Shown: positions 1 to 8,274, numbered from the stretch's first letter. The stretch: DNA of 64,000 nucleotides from Alphaproteobacteria bacterium (GCA_024236055.1 JACKLF010000001.1:496001-560000); one strand, 5' to 3'. The notes: generated by a model from the sequence alone, not told the origin. Made by a program: numbers and translations.

Positions 1-235
1 GGCCCTCACCTTCCTTCAGACGGGTGGCATGGACGGCACCGGGGTTCAGGCCTTCGGTGGCGAACAGTTCCAGCATCTTGCCGGCCCGGCGCAGATAGAT
101 CGAGCAGACCTCGGCCACCATGTTGGAGGCGATGACGCCCACCAGCTTGTCCAGGCGCATCTGCGCGGATGTCTGCTCCGCCATGATCTCGCGCAGGCGG
201 CGCAGCAGCAGGCGTGGCCCCCCAGCGGCGGACAT
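1..235 (-). CDS. ptsP: PtsP, nitrogen-PTS enzyme I (partial, N-terminal 78 residues)
   Basis: This is the first 78 codons of phosphoenolpyruvate-protein phosphotransferase of the regulatory nitrogen PTS; the rest lies beyond the window start. The visible peptide begins [20 protein letters not shown] and continues into a GAF-type sensory domain ([20 protein letters not shown] followed by [16 protein letters not shown]), which is the N-terminal domain that separates PtsP from sugar-PTS enzyme I. The phosphohistidine and PEP-binding domains are not visible. The gene lies 87 bases downstream of lysC on the same strand, the usual lysC-ptsP order in alphaproteobacteria. The ATG at 235 is preceded by a purine stretch (GGGAAAG). 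Identity is by family resemblance and synteny. Confidence 0.85.
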   Translation of the reverse strand, partial: MSAAGGPRLLLRRLREIMAEQTSAQMRLDKLVGVIASNMVAEVCSIYLRRAGKMLELFATEGLNPGAVHATRLKEGEG

Positions 236-321
236 CAGGCGCTTTCCCGGGAATCAGCAGTGAAACTCATGACCCACACAGTTTGGGCCATTCGGGCGAT
301 GGCGTCACCCTCCCCGCCGTG

Positions 322-1572
322 TCAGGCGGCGTCCAGGCCGTAGGCCGTGTGCAGGGCGCGCACCGCCAGCTCGACATACTCCTCGGCGATCAGCACGCTG
401 ACCTTGATCTCGGAGGTGGAGATCACCTGGATGTTGATGCCCTTCTCGGACAGGGTCGAGAACATGGTCTGGGCCACGCCCGCATGGGTGCGCATGCCGA
501 TGCCGATGATCGACACCTTGGCCACGCCGGCGTCATGGGTCACGGCGCCGGCGCCGATCGCGTCGGCGCGCGATTCCAGCGCCGCCAGCGCCTTGGACAG
601 TTCGCTGCGCGGCACGGTGAAGGTCAGGTCGGTCTTGTCGCCGTCCTCCGACACGTTCTGCACGATCATGTCGACATTGACCCCGGCATCGGCCAGCGGC
701 CCGAAGATGGCGGCGGCCACGCCGGGGCGGTCCGGAACCTTCTGCAGGGTGATCTTGGCTTCGTCGCGGCTATAGGCGATGCCGGTGACCGGTTTCTTTT
801 CCACGATGTCTTCCTCGTCGCAAAGCAGGGTACCGCCCACATCGGGCGTGAATGTCGAAAGCACGCGGGTGGGCACCCGGTTCAGCATGGCAATCTCGAC
901 CGAACGGGTCTGCAGCACCTTGGCGCCCAGCGAGGCCATTTCCAGCATCTCCTCGAAGGAGATTTTGTCCAGCCGCCGCGCCTTGGGAACAATGCGCGGG
1001 TCGGTCGTGTAGACCCCGTCCACGTCGGTATAGATATCGCAACGGTCCGCGCCGATGCCCGCCGCCACCGCCACCGCGCTGGTGTCGGAACCGCCGCGGC
1101 CCAGGGTGGAGATGCGGGTGCCCGGGGCCACGCCCTGGAAACCGGCCACCACCGCGACCTCGCCGCCTTCGACGGCAGCCTTCATCGCGGATGCGGGCAC
1201 GCCCTCGATCCGGGCGGCGCCATGCACGGCGCTGGTTTCGATCGGCACCTGCCAGCCCAGCCAGGAGCGGGCCTTCACGCCCATCGCGTTCAGGGTGATG
1301 GCCAGAAGGCCGCTGGTCACCTGTTCGCCGGACGCCACCACGACGTCGTATTCGCGCTGGTCGGGAATGCCATGGCTGCCCGCCGCGCCATCGGGCCGGG
1401 CGGCCTCGTTCGTCCAGGCGACCAGCTTGTTGGTCTCGCCCGCCATGGCGCTCACCACCACCGCGACCTTGTTGCCGCGCTCGACCTCGCGCTTGACCAG
1501 GCCGGCCACATGGCGGATGCGGTCCAGGTCGGCCACCGAAGTGCCGCCGAATTTCATCGCAATCGTCGCCAT
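322..1572 (-). CDS. lysC: Aspartate kinase
   Basis: Aspartokinase of 416 residues phosphorylates aspartate, the first step to lysine, threonine, methionine and diaminopimelate. The nucleotide-binding signature KFGGTSVAD is at residues 7-15, a catalytic kinase domain fills roughly residues 1-245, and two ACT-type regulatory modules follow (for example residues around [14 protein letters not shown] and [17 protein letters not shown]), as expected for a feedback-inhibited lysine-sensitive enzyme. Length matches the family. It is divergent from ubiG with only 63 bases between the two starts, so the promoters must overlap, and ptsP follows on the same strand. Which amino acid inhibits it cannot be read from the sequence. 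Confidence 0.96.
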   Translation of the reverse strand: MATIAMKFGGTSVADLDRIRHVAGLVKREVERGNKVAVVVSAMAGETNKLVAWTNEAARPDGAAGSHGIPDQREYDVVVASGEQVTSGLLAITLNAMGVKARSWLGWQVPIETSAVHGAARIEGVPASAMKAAVEGGEVAVVAGFQGVAPGTRISTLGRGGSDTSAVAVAAGIGADRCDIYTDVDGVYTTDPRIVPKARRLDKISFEEMLEMASLGAKVLQTRSVEIAMLNRVPTRVLSTFTPDVGGTLLCDEEDIVEKKPVTGIAYSRDEAKITLQKVPDRPGVAAAIFGPLADAGVNVDMIVQNVSEDGDKTDLTFTVPRSELSKALAALESRADAIGAGAVTHDAGVAKVSIIGIGMRTHAGVAQTMFSTLSEKGINIQVISTSEIKVSVLIAEEYVELAVRALHTAYGLDAA

Positions 1573-1605
1573 GTTTGCCCCGGATTTGACGGCGGCCTAC
1601 ATAGA

Positions 1606-1710
1606 CAAGGCCGCTTCGCCGCTCAAGGCCGCTTTATGACCGCCACGCTTAATCCCCAGCCCGCAAATCCCAAGCCCGCACATCCCAAATCCGCACATCC
1701 AAGCGTCGAT
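1606..1710 (+). repeat. Short direct repeats spanning the ubiG start
   Basis: An 11-base direct repeat (caaggccgctt) occurs at 1606-1616 and 1624-1634, offset 18 bases, the second copy abutting the ubiG ATG at 1636. Just inside the gene, a degenerate 15-base repeat encodes [20 protein letters not shown]. The effect is a Pro/Ala-rich N-terminal tail ahead of the conserved UbiG fold. Replication slippage is the simple explanation. Confidence 0.7.
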
Positions 1711-2421
1711 CCCGGCGAAGTGGCCAAGTTTTCCGCCCTGGCCGCCCAGTGGTGGGACCCCAAGGGCAAATTCGCCCCCCTGCACAAGTTCAACCCCGTG
1801 CGCCTGTCCTTCATCCGGGCCGAGGCGGCGGCCCATTTCGGGCGCGACCAGAAGGCCCTGCGCCCCTTCGAGGGACTGACCCTGCTGGATATCGGCTGCG
1901 GCGGCGGGCTGCTCAGCGAGCCCATGGCCCGGCTGGGCTTTGCCGTGACCGGCGCCGATGCCTCCGAAAAGAATATCGGCACGGCGCGGGCCCATGCCGC
2001 CGAAGGCGGGCTGGATATCGACTATCGCGCCACCACCGCCGAGGCGCTGGCCGCCGAAGGCCGGCAGTTCGACGTGGTGCTGAACATGGAAGTGGTCGAG
2101 CATGTGGCCGATGTCAGCGGATACCTGTCCGCCTGCGCCGGGCTGGTGAAACCGGGCGGCCTGACCTTTGTCGCCACTCTCAACAAGACGCTCAAGAGCC
2201 TGGCCCTGGCCAAGATCGGCGCGGAATATGTGCTGAACTGGCTGCCCCATGGCACCCATGACTGGAACCGCTTCATTGCCCCTTCCGATCTTGAGTTCAT
2301 GCTTCAACAGTCCGGCCTAACCATCTTGAAAAGACAGGGCGTTTCTTTCGATCCGCTGGGCTGGGATTGGCGGCTGTCCGCTGATGTGGACGTCAATTAC
2401 ATGCTGGTCGCCCGGGCCTGA
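1636..2421 (+). CDS. ubiG: Ubiquinone biosynthesis O-methyltransferase UbiG
   Basis: UbiG (261 residues) performs both O-methylations of ubiquinone biosynthesis using S-adenosylmethionine. After a Pro-rich repeat tail (residues 7-24) the UbiG-specific block [18 protein letters not shown] is seen, then the SAM-binding motif [16 protein letters not shown] at about 84-98, and the downstream motif [13 protein letters not shown]. The C-terminal [14 protein letters not shown] block is also typical of UbiG. A much longer open frame extends upstream to 214 but runs antisense through lysC; the ATG at 1636 is the first start after the lysC promoter and gives family length. The gene is monocistronic and divergent from lysC. 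Confidence 0.95.
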   Translation: MTATLNPQPANPKPAHPKSAHPSVDPGEVAKFSALAAQWWDPKGKFAPLHKFNPVRLSFIRAEAAAHFGRDQKALRPFEGLTLLDIGCGGGLLSEPMARLGFAVTGADASEKNIGTARAHAAEGGLDIDYRATTAEALAAEGRQFDVVLNMEVVEHVADVSGYLSACAGLVKPGGLTFVATLNKTLKSLALAKIGAEYVLNWLPHGTHDWNRFIAPSDLEFMLQQSGLTILKRQGVSFDPLGWDWRLSADVDVNYMLVARA

Positions 2422-2478
2422 ACCAGCAAGCCTGGAACCAATTCCGGCACGCCTCGCAGACACGGGCGTTAGCAAAAC

Positions 2479-3144
2479 ATGATCCCGTCCTGGCTCCACT
2501 TCGTCGCCAGCCTGTCCATCGGCATCGGCCTGGCCTCAGCCCTGCTTCTGGCCTTCCAGGTCTGGCGGCGCCCCGAGCACATGGCCGTGATGAACTGGGT
2601 CTGGCCACTGGTCGGCCTGTTCGCCGGGCCGCTGGCGCTGTGGCTGCACCGCCGGCACGGCCAGTACGGGCACGGCAAGGCGCCCTTCCCGCTGGCCGTC
2701 GCGGTGGCGGCCTGTCACTGCGGCGCCGGATGCAGCCTGGGCGACCTGATCGCCGAGAGCCTGGTGCTGATCGCGCCCGCCACCCTGTTCTGGTTCGGAT
2801 TGGGCACGATCTGGAACGAACCCATTTTCGCCGGCTGGACGCTGGACTTCGTCCTGGCCTTCGCGATCGGCATCGTCTTTCAGTTCTTCTCCATCGCCCC
2901 GATGCGGGGCCTGGGGGTGAGGAACGGCATTGTCGCCGCGCTCAAGGCCGACGCACTGTCGCTGACCGCCTGGCAGGTGGGCATGTATGGCTTCATGGCC
3001 ATCGTGCAGTTCGGATTGTTCCGGGTGACGGCGGAAACGGTGGAGTTCTGGTTCGCCATGCAGCTTGCCATGCTGGCGGGGCTGGCGACCGCCTATCCGG
3101 TGAACTGGTGGCTGCTGAAAGCGGGCATCAAGGAAACCATGTAG
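2479..3144 (+). CDS. DUF4396 membrane protein
   Basis: A 221-residue integral membrane protein of the DUF4396 family, whose function is not established. It has about six hydrophobic segments. Between the second and third lies the family's cysteine-rich element (residues 79-85, pattern C-H-C-x3-C, followed by SLGDLIAES), which could bind a metal; a histidine/glycine-rich loop (RRHGQYGHGK) precedes it. That combination suggests metal or small-ligand handling at the membrane, but this is inference. The gene is 57 bases downstream of ubiG and ends 3 bases from the convergent DUF1178 gene, so the two transcripts must overlap. Confidence 0.8.
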   Translation: MIPSWLHFVASLSIGIGLASALLLAFQVWRRPEHMAVMNWVWPLVGLFAGPLALWLHRRHGQYGHGKAPFPLAVAVAACHCGAGCSLGDLIAESLVLIAPATLFWFGLGTIWNEPIFAGWTLDFVLAFAIGIVFQFFSIAPMRGLGVRNGIVAALKADALSLTAWQVGMYGFMAIVQFGLFRVTAETVEFWFAMQLAMLAGLATAYPVNWWLLKAGIKETM

Positions 3145-3147
3145 CGG

Positions 3148-3561
3148 CTAGTTGGCGCTGTCCGGATCGGGCGGCAGGGGCGCGACATCCACCCCCTCCT
3201 CGATCAGCTCGCGCGCTTCCTCCGGCGTGGCCTCCCCATAGATGTGCCGGTCCGGGGTCTCGCCATAATGAATCTTGCGCGCCTCCTCGGCGAACTGGGG
3301 GCCGACATAGTCGGCATTCTGCTCCACATATTTGCGAAGCCCCGTCATGAACTGGCGCATCTGGCGCGCCTCCGCCGCCGGCTTGCGCGACTTCTTGGTG
3401 CCCGCCACGGCGGGCGCCATGATCGCCTTCTCAACCCGCACCGAATTGCAGCTTGGGCAGGTCACATGGCCTGCCGTGACCTGTTCGTCGAAGGCCGAAC
3501 TGCTGCGGAACCAGGCCTCGAACTCATGCCCTTTGTGGCATCGCAAATTGTACGCAATCAC
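3148..3561 (-). CDS. DUF1178 family zinc-ribbon-like protein
   Basis: A 137-residue DUF1178 protein, a family common in proteobacteria with unknown function. The start is a GTG at 3561: it yields the family-typical N-terminus (V/M)IAYNLRCHKGHEFEAWF and is preceded by GGAGCAGGAC, whereas the upstream ATG at 3696 would overlap the nitrilase gene by over 30 bases. Two Cys pairs are expected: C-x2-GHEFE near the N-terminus and C-x2-C (VTCPSCNS) about 30 residues on, suggesting a small zinc ribbon. It is the last gene of the comF-grxC-haem-binding-nitrilase run, and the neighbouring nitrilase is its usual genomic partner. Confidence 0.85.
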   Translation of the reverse strand: MIAYNLRCHKGHEFEAWFRSSSAFDEQVTAGHVTCPSCNSVRVEKAIMAPAVAGTKKSRKPAAEARQMRQFMTGLRKYVEQNADYVGPQFAEEARKIHYGETPDRHIYGEATPEEARELIEEGVDVAPLPPDPDSAN

Positions 3562-3664
3562 CGTCCTGCTCCAGCCGGCCTGCCCCCAGACCGGTACGCT
3601 TGCGTCACAAAAATGAGGCCTGCGCTCCGGCTTGGCAAGACATCCATTGGTCAGGATTCCCTTG

Positions 3665-4495
3665 TCAGCAATCCGGCCCCTGGAAGGGACGGTCATGCGT
3701 CAGGCTGGGCAGGCGCGCGCGTGCGGCGGCCGATTGCGCGGGGTCGATATCCGCCACGATCACGCCTGGCGTGTCGCCGGGCGCTTCGGCCAGTATCTCG
3801 CCCCAGGGCCCCACGATCAGGCTGTGGCCGTAGGTGCGCCGGTTGCCGGCATGGGTTCCCCCCTGGGCCGCGGCGATAACAAAGGCCCCGTTCTCGACGG
3901 CGCGGGCCCGCAGCAGCACATGCCAGTGCGCCATGCCGGTCGGCACGGTGAAGGCGGATGGAACGGTGAAGGCAAAGGCCCCCGCCTGGGCCAGTTTGCG
4001 ATAAAGCGCAGGAAAGCGCATGTCGTAGCAGATGGTCAGCCCCAGCCTGCCCCAGGGCGTATCGGCCAGCACCGCCGCGCCGCCGCCCGTGACGGTGGCG
4101 GACTCGCGATAGCTTTCGCCATCGGCGACCTCGACATCGAACAGGTGGATCTTCGAATAGCGCGCAGCGATCTTTCCATCGGGCGCGAACAGGTAACTGC
4201 GATTGGCGGTCTTTTCGGTGTCCAGCCGGATGGCCAGCGAGCCGATGGACAGCCAGACGTTCAATTCGCGCGCAAGCGCGGCATAGGCGGGTATCGACGG
4301 ATCTTCATCCTCCGGAAAACTGCGCGCCAGCTTGGCGGCGGCATTGGCCGCCATCAGGTTGGTGTTTTCCGGCGTGGCGATGAAATGGGCGCCCCGGGCG
4401 GCGGCATCGCGCACCAGCTCCGACACCGCGCGGATATTCTCCGCGACATCGTCGCTGGCGCGCGTCTGGACACAGGCCGCCCGGAATGCCGTCAC
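3665..4495 (-). CDS. Carbon-nitrogen hydrolase (Nit-type)
   Basis: A 276-residue nitrilase-superfamily amidohydrolase. The Glu-Lys-Cys catalytic triad is intact: Glu43 in ATPENTN, Lys115 in RYSKIHLFD and Cys156 in LTICYDMRFP. Overall it resembles the Nit1/Nit2 branch, whose members hydrolyse deaminated glutathione or omega-amidated 2-oxoacids; that assignment is by resemblance and the exact substrate is not proven. It sits 9 bases downstream of the haem-binding-like gene. Neighbouring grxC is consistent with a glutathione-repair role, although gene proximity is only suggestive. Confidence 0.88.
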   Translation of the reverse strand: MTAFRAACVQTRASDDVAENIRAVSELVRDAAARGAHFIATPENTNLMAANAAAKLARSFPEDEDPSIPAYAALARELNVWLSIGSLAIRLDTEKTANRSYLFAPDGKIAARYSKIHLFDVEVADGESYRESATVTGGGAAVLADTPWGRLGLTICYDMRFPALYRKLAQAGAFAFTVPSAFTVPTGMAHWHVLLRARAVENGAFVIAAAQGGTHAGNRRTYGHSLIVGPWGEILAEAPGDTPGVIVADIDPAQSAAARARLPSLTHDRPFQGPDC

Positions 4496-4504
4496 GAACC
4501 GTCC

Positions 4505-5053
4505 TTACTTCACGCGGTCCTGGATCTTGGCCAGACCGGCGCGCACGCACACTTCGTCCTTGTCGCCGCCCGGTGCACCGGACACCGCGAACACGCCGAC
4601 CCGGGTGCCGCCCGCCATGATCGGAACCGCGCCCTGGCGCGCGGTGTCGATCATCGGATTGGCCTTGATCTCGGCCGCCATGGCGCTGTCGGTCTTGGCC
4701 TTGGCCGCGACTTCGCCGCTGGTCATGTTGTACTTCAGCACCGCCTGCACCTTGGACATGGCGATGCGCTGGGTGATGGCGGCGGCGCCGTCATTGGAGA
4801 TTACGACGATCGGCACGCCCGCGCTGTCGGTGATCATCGCGGTGGTCTTGTAGCCGTTGCCCTGGCAGGTGGCGTTGGCCGCTTCGGCCCCTTCGATCGC
4901 CAGCGCGGTGGGAATGCCGTGGGCACGCGCCGGGCGCGGCATCTTCATTTCATCGGCGGTCGGCGCCGGGGCGATGGTCGGGGCGGGATTCATCTGCGCC
5001 AGCGCGGGTACGGCGACGCAAACGGCGGCAGCGGCAAGCAGGATCTTCTTCAT
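4505..5053 (-). CDS. Secreted GlcG/HbpS-family haem-binding-like protein
   Basis: A 182-residue exported protein. Residues 1-19 form a clear Sec signal peptide (MKKILLAAAAVCVAVPALA, then Q). The mature part contains a GlcG/HbpS fold, recognised by the block TTAMITDSAGVPIVVISNDGA and the segment GAVPIMAGGTRVGVFAVSGA, followed by the closing DEVCVRAGLAKI. Family members include extracellular haem-binding HbpS and the GlcG protein of the glycolate operon; the ligand here is unknown. A strong ribosome site (GGAGAGACG) precedes the ATG. It lies in line with grxC upstream and the nitrilase gene downstream and is probably co-transcribed. Confidence 0.8.
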   Translation of the reverse strand: MKKILLAAAAVCVAVPALAQMNPAPTIAPAPTADEMKMPRPARAHGIPTALAIEGAEAANATCQGNGYKTTAMITDSAGVPIVVISNDGAAAITQRIAMSKVQAVLKYNMTSGEVAAKAKTDSAMAAEIKANPMIDTARQGAVPIMAGGTRVGVFAVSGAPGGDKDEVCVRAGLAKIQDRVK

Positions 5054-5178
5054 GGCTCGTCTCTCCTGGCAGTTTTCTGGTTTGGGGCTGAAATGTTCGT
5101 CATTATTCGTGACGGCAAGCGGCTTTGTCCAGCCGTCCAGCCCGTCAATCGGATCGAAAAAGCCCGCAATCCGGCCAG

Positions 5179-5210
5179 TTTTCAGGCGAAAAGCTTTTCA
5201 GGCCAAAAGC
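5179..5210 (-). repeat. 16-bp tandem duplication at the grxC stop codon
   Basis: Two abutting 16-base units, 5179-5194 and 5195-5210, differ at one position (ttttcaggcgaaaagc and ttttcaggccaaaagc on the + strand). The gene-side copy encodes the last codons and TGA of grxC; the second copy repeats them, out of frame, immediately after the stop. Confidence 0.85.
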
Positions 5211-5452
5211 GAGTCCAGCCGGCCCTCGCGCTCCAGCGCATAGAGATCGTCGCAGCCGCCCACATGGGTGTCGCCAATGAATATCTGCGGCACGGTGCGC
5301 GCGCCGCCGCTGCGCTGTTCCATGTCCTTGCGGGCGTCGGCGTCCATGAAAACGTCGACCTCCTCGGCCGCGATGCCCTTCTTCTCCAACAGCGCCTTGG
5401 CGCGCACGCAATAGGGGCAGATCGGTGTGGTGTAGATGCGGACGGGTTTCAT
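5198..5452 (-). CDS. grxC: Glutaredoxin 3
   Basis: An 84-residue dithiol glutaredoxin that reduces disulfides and glutathionylated proteins using glutathione. The CPYC active site is at residues 12-15, the cis-proline glutathione-binding motif is in ARTVPQIFIGD, and the GG-C-DDLYALE element that closes the glutathione site is present. Length and motifs are canonical for GrxC. It follows comF by 48 bases and shares its strand, an order widely conserved in alphaproteobacteria. Its 3' end has been duplicated in tandem (see the repeat entry). Confidence 0.95.
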   Translation of the reverse strand: MKPVRIYTTPICPYCVRAKALLEKKGIAAEEVDVFMDADARKDMEQRSGGARTVPQIFIGDTHVGGCDDLYALEREGRLDSLLA

Positions 5453-5482
5453 GACGCTTTCGATACGGTTTGCTACGGCAAC

Positions 5483-5518
5483 TTATATAGGCATGCCCAT
5501 TTATATAGGCATGTCGGC
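5483..5518 (-). repeat. 18-bp tandem duplication at the comF stop codon
   Basis: Two abutting 18-base units on the + strand, 5483-5500 (ttatataggcatgcccat) and 5501-5518 (ttatataggcatgtcggc), match at 15 of 18 positions. On the coding strand each reads ATG-CCT-ATA-TAA, so the terminal Met-Pro-Ile-stop of ComF is repeated in frame directly behind the first stop. Confidence 0.85.
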
Positions 5519-6244
5519 GGCGCGGACAACGCGCGCCAGCGCCAGCACATGCACCTCGGCGGCGCCGGCCCGGCGCAGGGCCCGTGCACAGGCCTCGGCT
5601 GTCGCCCCGGTCGTCACCACGTCGTCGATCAGAAGCACCCGCCGGCCCGCTATCGCCGCCGCATCGGCCACCCGGAACGCGCCCAGCACATTGCGCCGCC
5701 GGGCCCGCGCCGATGCCATGGCCCCCTGGCTGGGGGTGGGCCGGGTTCGCACCAGCGCCCCGCTGGACAGCGCCAGGCCATGCGCCCTGGCCAGCCACCG
5801 CGCCAGTTCGGCGGCCTGGTTGTAACGCCGCCGCCACAGCCGCCAGCGATGCAACGGCACCGGCACGACAATCTCGGCCCGCGACAGCGCCAACTGTCCC
5901 GCCCGCGTCAACCAGCGGGCGAAGCCCGGCACCAGATCGAGTCTGTCAGCATGCTTGAGCGCCAGGATCGCGCCGCGGCTTTTGTCGTCATAGGCCAGAA
6001 TCGCACGCGCCGAATCAAAGGCGGGCGGACTGGCCAGACAGGCCGCGCAGCGGTTCTCGCCTTCAAGGTCGACCGGAAAAGGCAGACCGCAACAGGCGCA
6101 GGCCGGTCCGTCCAGAAAGGTGATCGCACCCCAGCAATCGGCGCAAAGCCCTGTGTGGGCGACCGGAATCCGGCAGGCCATGCACAGCGGCGGAAACAGG
6201 ATGTCCAGCACGCCGGCACCCGTCCGGCCCAAACTCGATGCCAT
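5501..6244 (-). CDS. comF: ComF family amidophosphoribosyltransferase-like protein
   Basis: A 247-residue ComF homologue. The N-terminus holds a double zinc-ribbon with CxxC pairs (CMACR, CADC, CACCG, CAAC), and the C-terminus holds a type I phosphoribosyltransferase fold with the PRPP loop VLLIDDVVTTGAT. In naturally competent bacteria ComF assists DNA uptake, but in many alphaproteobacteria its role is undefined. The start is set at the ATG at 6244 because the conserved sequence begins there (MASSLGRTGAGVLDILFPPL) and longer versions would run into the divergent methyltransferase gene. It heads the run leading to grxC. Confidence 0.85.
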   Translation of the reverse strand: MASSLGRTGAGVLDILFPPLCMACRIPVAHTGLCADCWGAITFLDGPACACCGLPFPVDLEGENRCAACLASPPAFDSARAILAYDDKSRGAILALKHADRLDLVPGFARWLTRAGQLALSRAEIVVPVPLHRWRLWRRRYNQAAELARWLARAHGLALSSGALVRTRPTPSQGAMASARARRRNVLGAFRVADAAAIAGRRVLLIDDVVTTGATAEACARALRRAGAAEVHVLALARVVRAADMPI

Positions 6245-6296
6245 CTTGCCCGCAAGGCTAGCACGAGGTGACGCCCAGACGCTAAGTCTTGGGACA

Positions 6297-7157
6297 ATGC
6301 AGACCGGCCATCCCCCCCTGTTTGACGCCGCCGCCGTTGCCCATGCCGGCGCGCGGGCCAGCCGCATCCAGGGCGAGCGTTTCCTGGTGCAGGCGGGCGC
6401 GGACGGGCTGGCCGACCGGCTGGCCGCGGTCACCCGCCGCTTCGACCGGGGCCTGTGGATCGGGGATAGCGCGCAAACGATCCCGGCGCCCCTGGCGGGG
6501 TTCGCCCATGGCTGGGACCGGGCGCAGTTCGGGACCGCAGATGCGCTTCAGGCGCCCTCCCAGGGCTACGACCTGGCCGTCAGCCTGTTTTCGCTCCAGA
6601 CCGTCAACGACCTTCCCGGCGCGCTGATCCAGATCCGCCGTATCCTGAAACCGGACGGGCTTTTCGTGGCGGCCCTGCTGGGGGGCAGCACCCTTGCCGA
6701 GCTGCGCGAATCCTTCGCGCATGGCGAAACCGAAACGCTGGGCGGCATCAGCCCCCGCGTCTCGCCCTTTGTCGATGTCCGCGATGCCGGCGCGCTTCTC
6801 CAGCGGGCCGGATTCGCCCTGCCGGTCAGCGACGTGGAACGCCTGCTGGTGCGTTATGGCGATTTCTTCGGCCTGGCGCGCGACCTGCGCGCCCACGGCT
6901 TCACCAATGTCCTGTCACAGCGCAGCCGCAAGCCGCTGCGCCGCGATACGCTGGGCGCCGTGCTGACCCATTATGGCGCGCGTCATGGCGACCATGACGG
7001 CCGCATCCGGGCCCGTTTCGAGACACTCTACCTGACCGGATGGGCCCCGCATGAAAGCCAGCAGAAACCGCTGGCGCCCGGCAGCGCCAAGACCCGCCTG
7101 GCCGATGCGCTGGGCACGGTCGAGGAGACTATTGAAAGCCGCTCGCCAAAGAGGTGA
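6297..7157 (+). CDS. SAM-dependent methyltransferase, NDUFAF5/BioC-like
   Basis: A 286-residue class I methyltransferase-fold protein. It starts with MQTGHPPLFDAAAVAHAGAR, continues with the NDUFAF5-like FDRGLWIG segment, and lacks a crisp GxGxG motif, which is usual for this branch; the segment YDLAVSLFSLQTVNDLPGAL and the post-motif RILKPDGLFVAALLGG are clear. Mitochondrial NDUFAF5 hydroxylates an arginine of complex I, and the alphaproteobacterial homologues share the comF/grxC neighbourhood, so a complex I assembly role is plausible but inferred. The gene is divergent from comF. Its 3' end overlaps the convergent Flp pilin gene by 29 bases. Confidence 0.8.
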   Translation: MQTGHPPLFDAAAVAHAGARASRIQGERFLVQAGADGLADRLAAVTRRFDRGLWIGDSAQTIPAPLAGFAHGWDRAQFGTADALQAPSQGYDLAVSLFSLQTVNDLPGALIQIRRILKPDGLFVAALLGGSTLAELRESFAHGETETLGGISPRVSPFVDVRDAGALLQRAGFALPVSDVERLLVRYGDFFGLARDLRAHGFTNVLSQRSRKPLRRDTLGAVLTHYGARHGDHDGRIRARFETLYLTGWAPHESQQKPLAPGSAKTRLADALGTVEETIESRSPKR

Positions 7158-7341
7158 AGAAGGTGCCCAGCTTGTCGCCGATGGTGACAAGGGAGCCCAC
7201 GATCACCACGGAAATCAGGCTGGCGATCAGGGCATATTCGATCGCGGTGGCGCCGCGATTGTCGGCGGCGAAGGCGCCTAGAGCAGATCGCGCAGCATGG
7301 GCAAAAGCGGCAGGTCGGCGGCCGGCATCGGATAGGCGCAT
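7129..7341 (-). CDS. Flp/Fap-type IVb pilin, overlapping both neighbours
   Basis: A short pilin subunit. The diagnostic element is ADNRGATAIEYALIASLISV: a prepilin peptidase site (Gly before ATAIEY) followed by a single hydrophobic helix and a short tail ending TFFTSLASGFQ. The only ATG in frame is at 7341, inside the last 64 bases of mutT in another frame, giving 70 residues with a longer leader than usual. The 3' end also overlaps the convergent methyltransferase gene. No tad secretion genes are nearby, so it may be an orphan or a decaying copy. Confidence 0.65.
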   Translation of the reverse strand: MRLSDAGRRPAAFAHAARSALGAFAADNRGATAIEYALIASLISVVIVGSLVTIGDKLGTFFTSLASGFQ

Positions 7342-7703
7342 GCGTCCCTCATCAAGTCTCGTGGCCTGATCCATTTCAGCGCCGCATGGTGACTTGCAAC
7401 CGGCGTGCCTTCCCAGCGGCGGCAGACATACAGTGGCATCAGAAGATGAAAATTCTCGTAGCTGTGCGAGGCGAAGGTAAAGGGCGCCAGGCACGGCTCG
7501 CGCACGGTGATGGACAGCTCTTCCGCCAGTTCGCGGATCAGCGCATCCTCGGGCCGCTCGCCGGCCTCCACCTTGCCGCCAGGAAATTCCCATAGCCCCG
7601 CCATTGCCTTGCCTTCGGGCCGCTGGGCAATCAACACCCGGCCGTCGGGATCCACCAAAGCCGCCGCAACCACCAATGTCATTTCTTGCGGCCTGTTCAT
7701 CAT
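7278..7703 (-). CDS. mutT: MutT-type Nudix hydrolase (8-oxo-dGTP diphosphatase)
   Basis: A 141-residue Nudix protein, likely cleaning 8-oxo-dGTP from the nucleotide pool. The Nudix box lies at about residues 42-63, with the glycines, EAGE and RELAEEL intact and the last conserved glycine replaced by serine. The leading VVAAALVDPDGRVLIAQRPEG and LWEFPGGK segments are typical of MutT. MutT usually sits beside argJ in alphaproteobacteria; here osmC and a beta-lactamase gene lie between them. The Flp pilin start falls within its 3' end. Confidence 0.9.
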   Translation of the reverse strand: MMNRPQEMTLVVAAALVDPDGRVLIAQRPEGKAMAGLWEFPGGKVEAGERPEDALIRELAEELSITVREPCLAPFTFASHSYENFHLLMPLYVCRRWEGTPVASHHAALKWIRPRDLMRDACAYPMPAADLPLLPMLRDLL

Positions 7704-7842
7704 GACGTCACGCGGCTAATGCCCTCTTAAACGACAGGGTTAACAGATTGCGTCCATGCGCTAACCTGCTGCCCGGAACCTTGCCCCAGCCAGGGGCGTA
7801 TTGCCCATAGCGCATTTTGCGCGACGCGGAAGGAGACATCGC

Positions 7843-8265
7843 ATGACGACATTCGGAACGGCGGTCTGGAAGGGCGGCCTGAAGGACGGCAAGGGCGCCA
7901 TTTCCACCAAGAGCGGGGCGTTGGCCGATGTGCCCTACGGTTTTGCCAGCCGCTTCGAGGGCCAGCCGGGCACCAACCCTGAAGAGCTGATCGGCGGCGC
8001 CCATGCCGGCTGCTTCACCATGGCGCTGTCGCTCATCCTGGGCGAAGCCGGCTTCACCGCCGAGCAGATGGACACCAAGGCCGAGATTAGCCTGGTCAAG
8101 CAGGGCGACGGCTTCGCCATCACCAAGTCACACCTTACCCTGCGGGCCAAAATCCCCGGCATCGACGATGCCAAATTCCAGGAACTGGCGGGCATGGCGG
8201 AAAAGGGCTGCCCGGTCTCCAAGGTTCTGAACTGCGAGATCAGCCTGGACGCTTCGTTGGTTTGA
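7843..8265 (+). CDS. OsmC family peroxiredoxin
   Basis: A 140-residue OsmC protein, a thiol peroxidase acting on organic hydroperoxides. The two reactive cysteines are present: one in GGAHAGCFTMALS and the second in EKGCPVSKVLN. A strong Shine-Dalgarno AGGAGA precedes the ATG at 7843; the longer open frame from 7801 lacks family sequence. The N-terminal block AVWKGGLKDGKGAIST is typical for the OsmC rather than the Ohr branch. It is convergent with the beta-lactamase gene, separated by 108 bases that contain two strong hairpins. Confidence 0.92.
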   Translation: MTTFGTAVWKGGLKDGKGAISTKSGALADVPYGFASRFEGQPGTNPEELIGGAHAGCFTMALSLILGEAGFTAEQMDTKAEISLVKQGDGFAITKSHLTLRAKIPGIDDAKFQELAGMAEKGCPVSKVLNCEISLDASLV

Positions 8266-8274
8266 ACCCCCTCC

